Positions 20,027-30,419 of a stretch of 64,000 nucleotides of DNA are shown here, one piece after another (the first letter of the stretch is position 1; every line of letters begins with the position of its first letter). Origin of the DNA: Zygnema cylindricum (taxonomy: Eukaryota > Streptophyta > Zygnematophyceae > Zygnematales > Zygnemataceae); contig JBBHKE010001223.1 of assembly GCA_037447655.1 (NCBI GenBank), positions 392,262 through 456,261 on the forward strand, written 5' to 3'. Both the position numbers and the translations under genes were made by a program. Below the pieces are notes generated by a model. It had not been told where the DNA came from and did not search any database. It saw only the letters and a program-made list of their open reading frames with translations.

Positions 20027-21803
20027 CTAGTCTAACTTTAACTTTAGGCCACCCTTTTCTCTAAAATATTTTGACTTGGGAGAAGGCACTGGTTTTGTCA
20101 TCATATCAACCACCGTTTCCTCATCTGATCTATATACAAGATTATCAATCTTATTCTCAACTTTTTCTCTCACAAAACTCAACCTTATGTCCATATGCTT
20201 AGCTTTGAAATGATGTTTTGGATTAGCTGCAATTGCAATGGCAGCTTGATTATCACAACACACTTCATGCACCCCCTTCTTTATATACCGCAGTTTTTGC
20301 ATCAAGGACTTAATCCACATCAACTCTTTCACAGCAGAACAAGAGGCCATGTACTCAGCCTCTTTAGTAGACTGAGCAACCACCTTTTGTTGCTTACTGC
20401 TCCAACAGCAAGCACCTTTCCCCACATACAACACATACCTAGAAGTGCATCTTCTTATAGGTGCGTCCTCATAACTGGCATCACTCGAAGTAGTGATATC
20501 AGTGTGCTCCCCTCCCCAATGCAATCATAACTCTCTGGTCCCCACCAGATATCTCATGACTCCCTTGGCTGCCTCCCAGTCTCTATTCCTAGGATCATTA
20601 AGACTCCTACTGAGTACTCCAACTGCTGCCGCTATGTCCGGCCAAGTAAAGTTCATAAAATAGATTAAACTTCCTACCACGTGTCTGTAAGGGATAGACT
20701 TCATAAACTTTCTCTCCTCTAGACTTATCTGATCATCTAAGATCATCACTCTGCTTCTACACTCCCATCACTTATTTTTTTCAAGTCCATGGGAGTGGTA
20801 CAACAGTTATCCTTTTCTATATGGAATTTCTCAAGCATATTACCTATTGCTTCTTTCTGAGTAAGTCTGATAATCCTTTTCCACCTATCTCTCTCCATTT
20901 GGATCCCCAAAATGTATTTTGCCTCACCTAAATCCTTGATGTCAAACCTGCTTTTAATATATTTCTTTAATTTATTGATCTTTTCCAAAGACTTGCTTAA
21001 CACGAGCAGATCATCCACATAAATTGCAATAAAAATCACACCATTCTCATCCTAAAACATATAGATAGAATAATCAAAGCTAATCCAAATATATCCCAGA
21101 CCTGTGAGACACTCATCTAGTTTCTTATTCCACTGTCATGGAGCATGCTTAAGTCCATACAAGGACTTTATGAGTCTGCAAACTTTGCTCTTTTTTCCAT
21201 TCTCCACGAATCCCTCTGGTTACCGCATGAAGATTTATTCCTCTAACTCACCATTGAGAAATGCGGTCTTAATATCCATCTGATGAATTTCCATGTTTTT
21301 CCCTATTGCTAGACTGAGGAGAAACCTTACTGGTGGGAACCAAACAACTGGAGCAAACGTCTCTTCATAGTCAATCCCCTTTTTTGGGTGAACCCCTTTG
21401 CTACCAAACGAGCATTATATCTCTCAATGGTATTATCTAGGTTTAGTTTAAGCTTAAATACCCATTAATACCTAATAGGTTTTCTGTCTAGAGGACAATC
21501 CGCTAGTTCCCAAGTATTTGCTTCCATGATGGAAGCCATCTCATCATTTATGGCTCTAATCCATCTGTCTTTTTCTAGGCTATTCACTGCCTCCAAGTAT
21601 GACTGAGGCTCACCAGGATGAGATAGCTTAGTTACCTTATGAGCAGCATGTTTCTCTTGAATCTTTTTGCTACTCCTTCTCCCTCCCTCAAACTCTGAAG
21701 CTGGAATGGAAGGAAGTCTCGCGTTTCTCCTTACTGTCTCATCGGCTCCCCTATTCATGGAAGCCGGTTCTTGTTCCTTCTCTTCTGTCTCCTCGAAGTC
21801 CAT
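20027..21803 (-). pseudogene. pol: copia D reverse transcriptase and RNase H (degenerate)
   Basis: The N-terminal RT part is at 21803-21465 (PEPQSYLEAVNS, EMASIMEANTWEL). The palm contains YVDD intact near 21020 (IAIYVDDLLVLSKS) and the connection FDIKDLGEAKYILGIQME. RNase H carries SDASYEDAP, CCWSSKQQKVVAQST, EAEYMAS and CDNQAAIAIA, ending KLKLD at 20027. The frame is interrupted by stops near 21040, 20740 and 20524 and between 21450 and 21100. Confidence 0.88.
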
Positions 21804-21809
21804 AGAAAT

Positions 21810-23264
21810 ATGTCAGGTGTCCTGTAGATCTCCTGTATCTTGGATCTCCCTTGAATCTGCAATCACCGTTTCACTCACGTCTTTTTTGGGAAAGGCAGGT
21901 CTATCCTCGCTTTCAGACTCAAAACGGATTTTTAGCTTTTTGTATATTTGAAAGGATCAAATGACTTCCTTTCATCCATGACAACTAGGTGTTTGACCAG
22001 AATAATATCTTACTTTGCTAAATCATAGACTCCATATCCCTTGACATCCTCATCATATCTTAAAAAGTGTCCAGGTTTGCCCTTAGCATCTAGTTTCTAG
22101 TTTTTTTTATCAATATCAAGACTATAAACTTAGCTACCGAAAATTTTAAGGTGTGAGATATCTGGTTTCCTTCCAACCCATCTCTCATAAGGTGTCATTC
22201 CCTTTATAGCCGAGGTAAGGACTTTATTCTTAATGTAGTTGGCACAATTCATGGCTTCTACCCAAAATCTCTTTCCTATTTTCTTGTCAGCCAACATAAT
22301 ACATACACTATCTCATAGTGTTCGGTTCAATTTTACAGCTAACCTATTTTGTTCTGGGTTATATGCTATAGTTTTTTGGTGTTGAACTCCCTCATCTCTC
22401 AGGTATTCCTCAAACTTGTTAGAGGTATATGCTCCCCCATTATCACTCCTTATTCTTTTAATGGGGGTTCCATGCATCTTCTCACTCCCGGCTATATATT
22501 CTTTGAAGTAAGTTGGTGTGTCAGTCTTTGTTTTTAGGAATTAGACTCTGGAGTACCTAGACCAGTTATTGGTTATTGTTAACATAAACCTCTTCCCTCC
22601 AACCGAAGGTACTCTTGCAAGTCCCCAAATATGTGTGTGGACTAGATCTAGTACCTTTCCCCCCCTATATGTGGCGGCTTTGGGAAAAGGAAGTCTGTGA
22701 GCTTTTCCTTGAGCACATCCACTTTAATCATCCACCATTTCATCATCACCAAACTGAATGCCTTTTACTACACCAAGCTTCTTCATTTCCCTCAACCTAT
22801 CAAAATGCACATGCCCCAACGGCTTATGCCAAATCATTATTTTTGGAACACCAACATAATAAGCATTCTTATTTTCATAACTCAGGTTCACGCTAAACAT
22901 GCCTTAGCTACCCTTATCTGCTATGAAGACTCATACTTAGCTGTAAAGACTCCCTTTCTAGTGAAGGTATCAAACTCTTTGTCATCTAAAACAGACGTAG
23001 AGACATTTTTTTTACTCCGCTGAGGAATGTAGAGTACACCTGAGAATGTGAGTATAAAAGTCTTACCCTCCACTAAGACTTTCAGATCTACTGACCCCAC
23101 TAGATCTGTGGTAACCACTCTCCCATCCCCATACTCTATTTGTACGGTAGGGATCTTTCTTAGCTTAGTGAAGAGGTTGTTACCACGACATATATGCATG
23201 GTTGCACCTGAGTCGATGATCCATCATTCGTGTTGAGCTTCCCAAATTGCTCCTAGGTGTTCGC
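21810..23264 (-). pseudogene. int: copia D protease and integrase (degenerate)
   Basis: The protease signature WIIDSGATMHIC lies near 23220-23185, preceded by a stop. The region to 22921 matches element H at 36203-36480. The integrase zone runs from about 22860 to 22150, with recognisable pieces (VLDLVHT near 22650, SDNGGAY near 22440, NPEQN near 22360). The codon expected for the catalytic glutamate reads valine. Numerous stops make it non-functional. Its upstream limit at 23264 is an abrupt junction with element E. Confidence 0.8.
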
Positions 23265-23266
23265 TC

Positions 23267-24181
23267 ATGAAGGATTTGGGGGAGGCTAAATATATTTTGG
23301 GAATTCAAATGGAAAGAGATAGGGGGAAGAGGATAATCAAACGTACTCAAAAAGAAGTTATCGGAAATATGATTGAGAATTTTCAGATGGAAAAGGCAAA
23401 CAGTTGTACCACTCCCATGGACTTGATGAAAGTAAGTGGTGGGAGTGTAGAAGGAGGAGTGATGATACTAGATGATCAGATGAGTCCAGAAGAGAGACTG
23501 TTTATGAAGTCTATTCCGTAAAGACAGGTTGTAGGAAGCTTGATTTACTTTATGAATTGTACTAGACCGGGCATAGCAGCAGCAGTTGGAGTCCTCAATA
23601 GAAGTCTTAATGATTCTAGGAAGAGAGACTGGGAGGCAGCCAAGAGAGTCATGAGATACTTGGTGGGAACCAGAGATTTATGGTTGCACTTTGGAGGGGA
23701 GCACAATGACATCACTACTTGGAGTGATGCCAGTTATGGGGATGCGCCTATAAGAAGATACACTTCGGGTTATGTGTTGTATGTGGGGGAAGGAGCTTGC
23801 TGTTGGAGAAGCAAGCAACAAAAGATGGTTGCTCAGTCCACTATGGAGGCTGAGTATATGGCATCTTGTTCTGCTGTGAAAGAGCTGATGTGGGTCAAGT
23901 CTTTATTGCAAGAACTGGGGTATATGAAGAAGGCAGTGCATGAAGTGTTTTGTGATAATCAGGCTGCAATTGCAATTGCAGCCTATCCAAAACATCATTT
24001 CAACGCTAATCATATGGATATAAGATTGAGTTTTGTGAGGGAAAAAGTTGAAAACAAAATTGTGAATCTAGTGTATAGGGGTGATGGGGAAATGGTGGCT
24101 GATATGATGACAAAACCTGTGCCATCTCCCAAGTTAAAATATTGTAAAGAAAAGTGTGGTTTAAAAGAGAAAGTAAATTAG
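23267..24181 (+). pseudogene. pol: copia E reverse transcriptase C-terminus and RNase H
   Basis: The frame is nearly open, with one stop at 23519-23521 (after LFMKSIP). It has RT thumb/connection motifs (VGSLIYFMNCTRP), then RNase H with TWSDASYGDAP, SGYVLYVGEGACCW, STMEAEYMAS, CDNQAAIAIAA, KHHFNANHMDIRLSF and MVADMMTKPVPSP. It is the best preserved RNase H in the tower. The catalytic YVDD part is absent because the element starts downstream of it. Confidence 0.9.
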
Positions 24182-24186
24182 ACTAG

Positions 24187-24199
24187 AAAATAAGAGGAG
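24187..24199 (+). promoter_or_regulatory. Polypurine tract of copia E
   Basis: AAAATAAGAGGAG sits immediately before the LTR start TGTTGAAATTACTG. Confidence 0.85.
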
Positions 24200-25188
24200 T
24201 GTTGAAATTACTGATTTAGGGAAGGTATTTTCTAAGTCTTAATTAGGTAAAATAACTAAAAGCACACACAGTTTGCCTCCACCTTCTCTCTCTAGCCACC
24301 ATACTTGTTATAATCACTGTAGGAGAGGTAGGGCGGTGGAGCCATGGCTGCCTCAGTTCCATAGGCAGGACTAGAGAGTGACCTAAATCACTCTCAACAA
24401 AAAGGTGTAGTCTGACAAGACTCGAACCTCAGACCAAAAGCATGGCGTAGCCGTCAGCTCTTATCGGTCTGTCGTAGTCGTCCGTTAAGATACATAGAGT
24501 TTGATAGCTATTTAAACATTAGCAAGTTCATTAATTCATTCAACGGAATAATAATAAGGACATAGAAACTAGTTGAGGTTTAGTGCGTACGAAACAAATG
24601 TATCAGACATTTGTTATTTTGGACGGCAAACATTAAAAGCCGGTGTGGATCCGACGGTCCGCATCATTGCTGCGATCTCGGAATAAACGCTTTGGCGGTT
24701 TTCGGATGTGACATGACCTGTAGATACGTGGCAAGATATTATTGGGAAGCACGAATCCCGGGGAGCGCGAGGACAAGTCTGGAGGAGACAAACGCCCACT
24801 CCATGGCCTTGTCATACACAGGCCGTACAAAAAGTACATCGGCCCTAGTACCTTTCTGTACTATACAGTCTTTTGATTGGTTTGTATATCAGTAGATTGG
24901 AGCTGTGAGAGGGGTTTAGGACTTAGAGGATTGAGGAGGTAGTCGCCTCTCTCCCAACAAGCTTGGATAAATATTGGTATCTTTGCCACTTGATAATCAA
25001 TTGCCTAGTTGGGCATTTTCAGTGATTCTTTTTTCTGTGGACTCAGGGGAGTCCAGACTGCACAAGGGTGCAGTCAGATTGTCTATTTGCCTGCTAGGGT
25101 AGCAGTGAACCAAATTGAAAGATGGCTAGCCAAAAGCTATCTAGAGGCTTCTTGAATTCAGTGATCCAATGGGGGACATAGAATTACA
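24200..25188 (+). repeat. 3' LTR of copia E
   Basis: It starts TGTTGAAATTACTGATTTAG and ends GACATAGAATTACA, 989 bp. It is diverged from but alignable with the D/G LTR. It carries on the minus strand the tRNA-like module with B-box GGTTCGAGTCT (24418-24428). Confidence 0.9.
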
Positions 25189-25437
25189 TCTCCTTCCCTT
25201 TCCCCTTTTCAGACACACTGCTGTTCCCATCATCTACCTCTTCCGTTCAAGCAGTCGCTGCTGCAGAAAAACCTTACTCTTCAAAATCTTGGTGGAATTC
25301 TCGAAAGTGGACGTTTCATTTGTCCACTGACGATACCCCAAAATCGTTTTTCACACAAAGCCCCCATCATCATGGCTTCCCAATAGATGAACCCTGATCC
25401 ATTGAAGGTGGGCACCTTAGAGGGTGGGCCGATAACC
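25189..25437 (-). pseudogene. gag: Start of copia D gag with primer binding site
   Basis: On the minus strand GGTTATCGGCCCACC (25437-25423) is the half-tRNA-type primer site with one mismatch. The gag frame follows directly (VPTFNGSGFIYWEAMMM), but the ATG inside the site has become ATC. The sequence stops at 25189 where the LTR of E begins. Confidence 0.82.
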
Positions 25438-26443
25438 AGCAATTCTGTGTCCTCCATTGGACTACATAATTCAGAAAGCCTCTAGATAGCTTTTAACTAA
25501 CCCACTTGAAGCCACAACCATCGGTGCCCTAGAGAGCAAACTTACGGTCTGAATACACCCTCGTGCAGCTTGGACTACCTGGAATCTGTAGCGAAAAGAT
25601 TCACTGAAAATGGCCAACCAACCGATTAATTATAAGGTGGCAAAGATGTCAAGTATATACAAACTCTAAAGGGAGAGAGGTCACTACCTACAAAATTCTC
25701 TAAGTCCTAAACCCCTCTCACAACCCCTATCTACTGACGTACGAACCAATCAAATAACTGTAGGGTACACAAAGGTACTACGGCCGATGTACTTCCTGTA
25801 TGGCTTGTGTACGGCAAGGCCATTAAGTGGACGCGTGTCCACTTTTAACTCGTCCTTATGTTCCCCATAATTTATGCGACCAAATGTTATCCCTCCACGT
25901 GGCGCCACGTCATACCATGTCCATAAACGCCAAAGTGACCATTCCGCGATCTTGGTAGTGATATACGCCGTTGGATTAAATCCAACATTAAATGTTTACC
26001 GTCGAAACAAATGTCCGATTCATTTGTTTTGTGCAAGATAATGTTCACACTATATAACACTTTGTTCTATGTTCTTTCTTTCATTATTCCGTTAAATGAA
26101 TTCATGGTCTTAACATATTTTAAATAATTATCAAACCTAATGTATCTTAACGGACTTCTACGACAGACTGGTTAGAGCTAATAGCTACGCGGCGCTCTTC
26201 CCGTCAAAGGTTTGCGTCTTGCCGGACTCAACCTTTTGTTGAGAGTGACATAAGTTACTCTTTAGTCTTGCCTGCTGAGCTAGAACAGCCACGGCTTAAC
26301 CACCCTCTCTATCTCTCAGTGACTACAACAAGTATAGTGGGGGGAGAGAGGAGGTGGAGGCATGCTTCCTGCCTTTTTCTTTTCCTATTCGTACTAAACT
26401 ATTTAGACCTAGAAAATACCATATAAATCTAATATTTTCAACA
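25438..26443 (-). repeat. LTR shared by copia G (3') and copia D (5')
   Basis: On the minus strand it starts TGTTGAAAATATTAGATTTA, directly after G's polypurine tract, and ends GACACAGAATTGCT, directly before D's primer site. It is thus flanked by internal sequence on both sides. The tRNA-like module is present with a decayed B-box (26169-26219). Confidence 0.88.
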
Positions 26444-26926
26444 CTCCCCTTATTTTCTAGTCTAACTTTAACTTTAGTCCACCCTTTTCTCTAAAATATT
26501 TTGACTTGGGAGAAGGCACTGGTTTTGTCATCATATCAGCCACCATTTCCTCATCTGATCTATATACAAGATTATCAATCTTATTCTCAACTTTTTCTCT
26601 CACAAAACTCAACCTTATGTCCATATGCTTAGCTTTGGAATGATGTTTTGTATTAGCTGCAATTGCAATGGCAGCTTGATTATCACAACACACTTCATGC
26701 ACACCCTTCTTTATATACCGCAGTTTTTGCATCAAGGACTAGACCCACATCAACTCTTTCATAGCAGAACAAGAGGCCATGTACTCAACCTCCATAGTAG
26801 ACTGAGCAACCACCTTTGTAGCTTACTGCTCCAACAGCAAGCACCTTCTCCCACATAAAACACATACCCAGAAGTGCATCTTGTCATAAGTGCGTCCCCA
26901 TAACTAGCATCACTCCAACTAGTGAT
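26444..26926 (-). pseudogene. pol: copia G RNase H, 3' portion
   Basis: The C-terminal RNase H (CDNQAAIAIAAN, MDIRLSFVREKVENKI, MVADMMTKPVPSP, ending KLKLD) is almost identical to that of D. It is interrupted at 26926 by insertion of element F; the other part resumes at 33108. A one-base loss near 26818 (ACCTTTGTAGC) breaks the frame. Confidence 0.9.
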
Positions 26927-27823
26927 TATTGAAAAGAAGTATTTATTATTCACTTCTTAATTTAGACTCTAGAGTGAAGAGAGAGAAAGAGTCACCATGG
27001 TTGCCGCCATAGTCAGAAAACAACAAGCAAACAGGAAGATAGATTGATAGATTACCAAATGTTGCCCTAAACAGGATTTAAACCTTGGCCTGCAGAGTAC
27101 TATGTAGACATACGCCTTAACCATTTAGGCGTTAATGACGATACACACATTTGGTTTGGTAATTAATTAAAGTGTTACGCAAAACTTCACTTTCACTTAA
27201 ACATACCAAAATTGACGAAACGTCATCTATAATCAAACAACACTCGAGGACGCAAATCTAATCGTGTAAAATACATTATCGGACGCAAGTTGTCGCCCCC
27301 GCCAAACCCGAATAGATCTTCAGTGGCTTTCGGATATAGCAGCACGTTGTGCCACGTGGTGCTACGTCATTGGATGTCGGAAAGGATGGGAGGAGGAACG
27401 ATGGCTCCCAGGTTTACAAGTGTCAACTAGAAGGCCATGTTGTACAAAGGCCGTACAAGAAGTACAATCGGCCACTGTACCTTCTTGTACTATACAATCT
27501 TTTGATTGGCCTAGGGTAGAGTAGTAGGCAGTTATGAGTAGGAGTTAAGGGACTTAGCGTGTTTGAGGCTCCTCTCTCTAATGACCTTTTGTATTTATAG
27601 ACCATCTTTGGCCAGCCATAACTTATTGCTCAGGGGAGCAAATTCAGTGATTCTTTTTGCGTTTGACTCAGGGGAGTCTTATCCTCACAAGGGTGAGAGT
27701 GGTCAAAATATTTGTGTGTCTGGGTGGCACTTATTGAGTGAGAAATTGAAAGTGGAAAATATTATCTTAGAGGCTTTACCTAGGCTGCTAATTTTGTGGG
27801 TTAATGGAGACTACGCAATTTCA
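26927..27823 (+). repeat. 5' LTR of copia F
   Basis: It starts TATTGAAAAGAAGTATTTAT (TG mutated to TA) and ends GCAATTTCA, 897 bp. It carries on the minus strand a tRNA-like D-arm (27113-27131) and the B-box-like GGTTTAAATCC (27074-27084). Confidence 0.92.
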
Positions 27824-27838
27824 GGTTATGGGCCTACC
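27824..27838 (+). promoter_or_regulatory. Half-tRNA primer binding site overlapping the gag ATG
   Basis: GGTTATGGGCCTACC begins at the first base after the LTR. It is complementary to the initiator tRNA-Met anticodon arm with one mismatch. The ATG at 27828-27830 inside it opens the gag frame (MGLPSRVPIFHGSEF). Confidence 0.82.
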
Positions 27839-28980
27839 CTCTAGGGTTCCCATATTTCATGGATCTGAATTTCTATATTCGGAAATGATGATGGAGGGAT
27901 TACTTTTTGAGAAGCACCTATGGGGCATAGTGTCCGGGCAAATTGGATGTCCATCTCCACCTAGGTTTGGAGGAACACGTTTTTCTGGCGCCTCCACCAC
28001 CACAGCCATCAAGAACGATGACGAGGAAGGGGAGGAGATAATCATGGAAGGAGAAAAGGGAGGAGTTGCTTCTCGAGGGACTCCATTGTCAAGGACGATA
28101 CTGGCAGCAGCACCACCAGCAATGGTGACAAGAAGTCAGACCGAACGGTCAAAATATGAAAATTGGAAATATAAGGACAAGGTGGCTAAGCTCTTTATTC
28201 TCAAAAGTGTAGTGAAAGGTATTGCCATTCCTCTTATGCATGTTAGATCTTCCTCTCAGATTTGGGTATCTCTTGTAAACAAATACAAGAGTGGGTCATT
28301 ACAGCAGCAACAGTCGGCAGAAAATAAGATTTCAACTTATACTTACAAGGGAGGAACTATGAATGATTATTGCAATGACTTAGGAGTATTATTTGGAGAA
28401 CTAGAGAGCGCAGGTAACTCATGGTGTGAGAGACAAAGAGTAAATACACTGATAATGAAACTACCTGAAGAGTATGATAATATCATTAATCAGTTGCAGA
28501 ATCTAAGGGATACCAATTAGAATAGGGATGATACAATGGGGATGATTTTAGTGAAAGAGAGTACCATAGAACTTAGGAGAGGAAGTGCGAGTGTTCAAGC
28601 ATTGGCTGCATGATCTGATTGGCGGAAGCGTGATGAGGAAAAGGTAAAGGATCCTTATCTAAACTTTGGTGGAAAAAGAGAAGGATGTGGCAGATTTGAT
28701 CGACAGGGGAGATGAGCTCCTCGAGGTGGATTATGTCACTTCTGGAAGCAACCGGGACATTATATGGCAGAGTGTGTCAAGCTTGCGCATCTTTGACTGA
28801 AAGATGGACAAGGTTCCTCAAAAGATGGAGGAAAGAAAAATGCTTTTGTGACTCAAGTTCATGACGAGGAAGAAGATGACGTAACTGAACCGGAAGAGGA
28901 GCTTGAGGAGCTTCTTCTTAAACTAAAAACCACTGAGAAGCATGCAGACATTCTACAATAACAAAAGTGTGCCTTCGGAG
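27828..28980 (+). pseudogene. gag: copia F gag (degenerate)
   Basis: Gag starts at the ATG in the primer site and runs open to 28518. It has the N-terminal VPIFHGSEFLYSE motif, the LWGIVSG motif, and a capsid region with CNDLGVLFGELE and LPEEYDNIINQLQ. After stops at 28518, 28612 and 28714 the zinc knuckle lies at 28734-28775, but its second cysteine is tryptophan (CHFWKQPGHYMAEC). An acidic stretch (EEEDDVTEPEEE) follows at about 28865. An in-frame upstream ATG at 27804 in the LTR is not shared by the 3' LTR. Confidence 0.85.
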
Positions 28981-30069
28981 GAACGAGGGATCCATCTGAG
29001 GATGGGTGGATCATATACTCAAGGGCCTCAATGCATATGTGTAAAGATAAGAAGTGGTTTACTAAATTAAGAAAAATTCCAACAGTTGAGATAGAGTAAG
29101 GAGATGGTAGAGTAGAAACCACAAACCTTGTTGGATCGGTTCAATTGAAAGTTCTAGTTGATGAAAAAGCTTCAATCGTAACACTCTTAGATGTTCTTTA
29201 TATTCCACAGCTTAGCAAGAATCTAGTCTCTACAGTTGTTTTAGATGAAAAAGAGTTCGAAACCGGAACTAACAAAGGAATCTTCACAAATAGCTTTCAT
29301 AATGAGCTATATTTCATAGCTGAAAAGGGTAGTCAAGGAATGTCAGAATTGTACTTTTCAATGAAAAGGGTGTTCTCTACTCGTGTGGAAGCGATATGAT
29401 GCTTTGGCACAAGAGGTTAGGGCATGTGAATATAGATAGATTAAAGAAATGGATGGAATTGAGTTTAGAGACGATGAGACCTCAAATGATTGTAGTGGAT
29501 GTGCCCAAGGGAAGATTCATAGACTTCCATTTCCAAAGGCATCCACATTTAGAAGAGAGAAAGTATTAGATCTAGTTCACACTGATGTTTGGGGACCAGC
29601 TAGGTATGCTTCACATGAGGGAAAAAGATGGATGCTAACCATTACAGATGATTGGTCTAGATACACTAAGGTATATTTTCTTAGACATAAGTCAGAGGTA
29701 CTAAGCTGTTTCAAAGAATACAAAGTATGGAGTGAAAAATTACATGAAACCTCAATAAAAGAGATAAGAAGTGATAATGGGAAAGAATACACCTCAAAGG
29801 AATTTGAATAATTTCTTAAAGAAGAAGGAATCCATCATGAGAAAACAGTTCCTTATAATCCAGAACAAAATGGAGTAGCAGAAAGAGTGAATAGAACTTT
29901 AGGAGATATGTCCAGAAGTATGCTAACTGATAAAAGAATAGGATTGCAGTTTTGGGCTGATTGTATGAACTATGCTAACTTTATCAAAAATAGAGTGTTA
30001 ACTTTGGCAAATAAGGAGGAAACTCCGAATGAAAGGTGGACGGAAGAAAACCAGATTTGTCTAGTTTGA
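28981..30069 (+). pseudogene. int: copia F protease and integrase (degenerate)
   Basis: The protease site reads Tyr-Ser-Arg-Ala where Asp-Ser-Gly-Ala is expected (about 29009), so it is dead. Integrase: zinc domain with HKRLGHVN (29404), CSGCAQGK (29491), then catalytic Asp in VHTDVWGP (29580), Asp in RSDNGKEY (29773) and Glu in NGVAERVNR (29880). Stops or shifts occur at 29096, 29397 and 29808. The downstream part FWADCMNYANFIKNR is well kept. Confidence 0.87.
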
Positions 30070-30419
30070 AAGTGTTTCGAAGTCAAGTCTGCTGTTTGGA
30101 TTTCGATAAGACTAAATGGAAGTTAGAGGGAAGAGGGAAACCATGATATCTTGTAGGATATGATGAGAGCACAAAAGGATATCGAGTATATGACTTGAAA
30201 AAGAGAGTTATCATTTTGGTAAAACATATAGTGGGGATGAATAAAGTAAAGTCTATTGATCCATTGAAATATAACAAAGAAGTCAAAATCAGATTTGAAT
30301 CGGGTCAGTATTATGACTTTGACTTGGGAAATGAAGACAAGGAAGACAGGGAGAAGGAAAAATTTGCAGATGTGCCAAAGGAGAAGGACGAAAGACAACA
30401 TCCGAGGGAACACCACAAT

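Larger units (their letters stand above)
23265..25188 (+). mobile_element. Truncated copia E: RT end, RNase H and 3' LTR
   Basis: It begins abruptly in RT at MKDLGEAKYILGIQME, joined head-to-head to the protease of D, and runs through RNase H to a stop at 24179, polypurine tract and a full 3' LTR (24200-25188). The LTR end abuts D's gag at 25189 exactly inside a motif that is continuous in element H. So E inserted into D's gag, and a later deletion removed E's 5' two-thirds with the adjoining D sequence. E codes in the opposite direction to D. Confidence 0.82.
19010..26443 (-). mobile_element. Ty1/copia retrotransposon D, internally rearranged
   Basis: Read on the minus strand: 5' LTR 26443-25438, primer site and start of gag 25437-25189, then protease to RNase H 23264-20027, polypurine tract and 3' LTR 20013-19010. 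Most of gag is missing and is replaced by the plus-strand copia piece E (23265-25188). Many stops remain. Its 5' LTR also serves as 3' LTR of element G, so D and G form a tandem pair sharing one LTR, as produced by LTR-LTR recombination. Confidence 0.85.
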
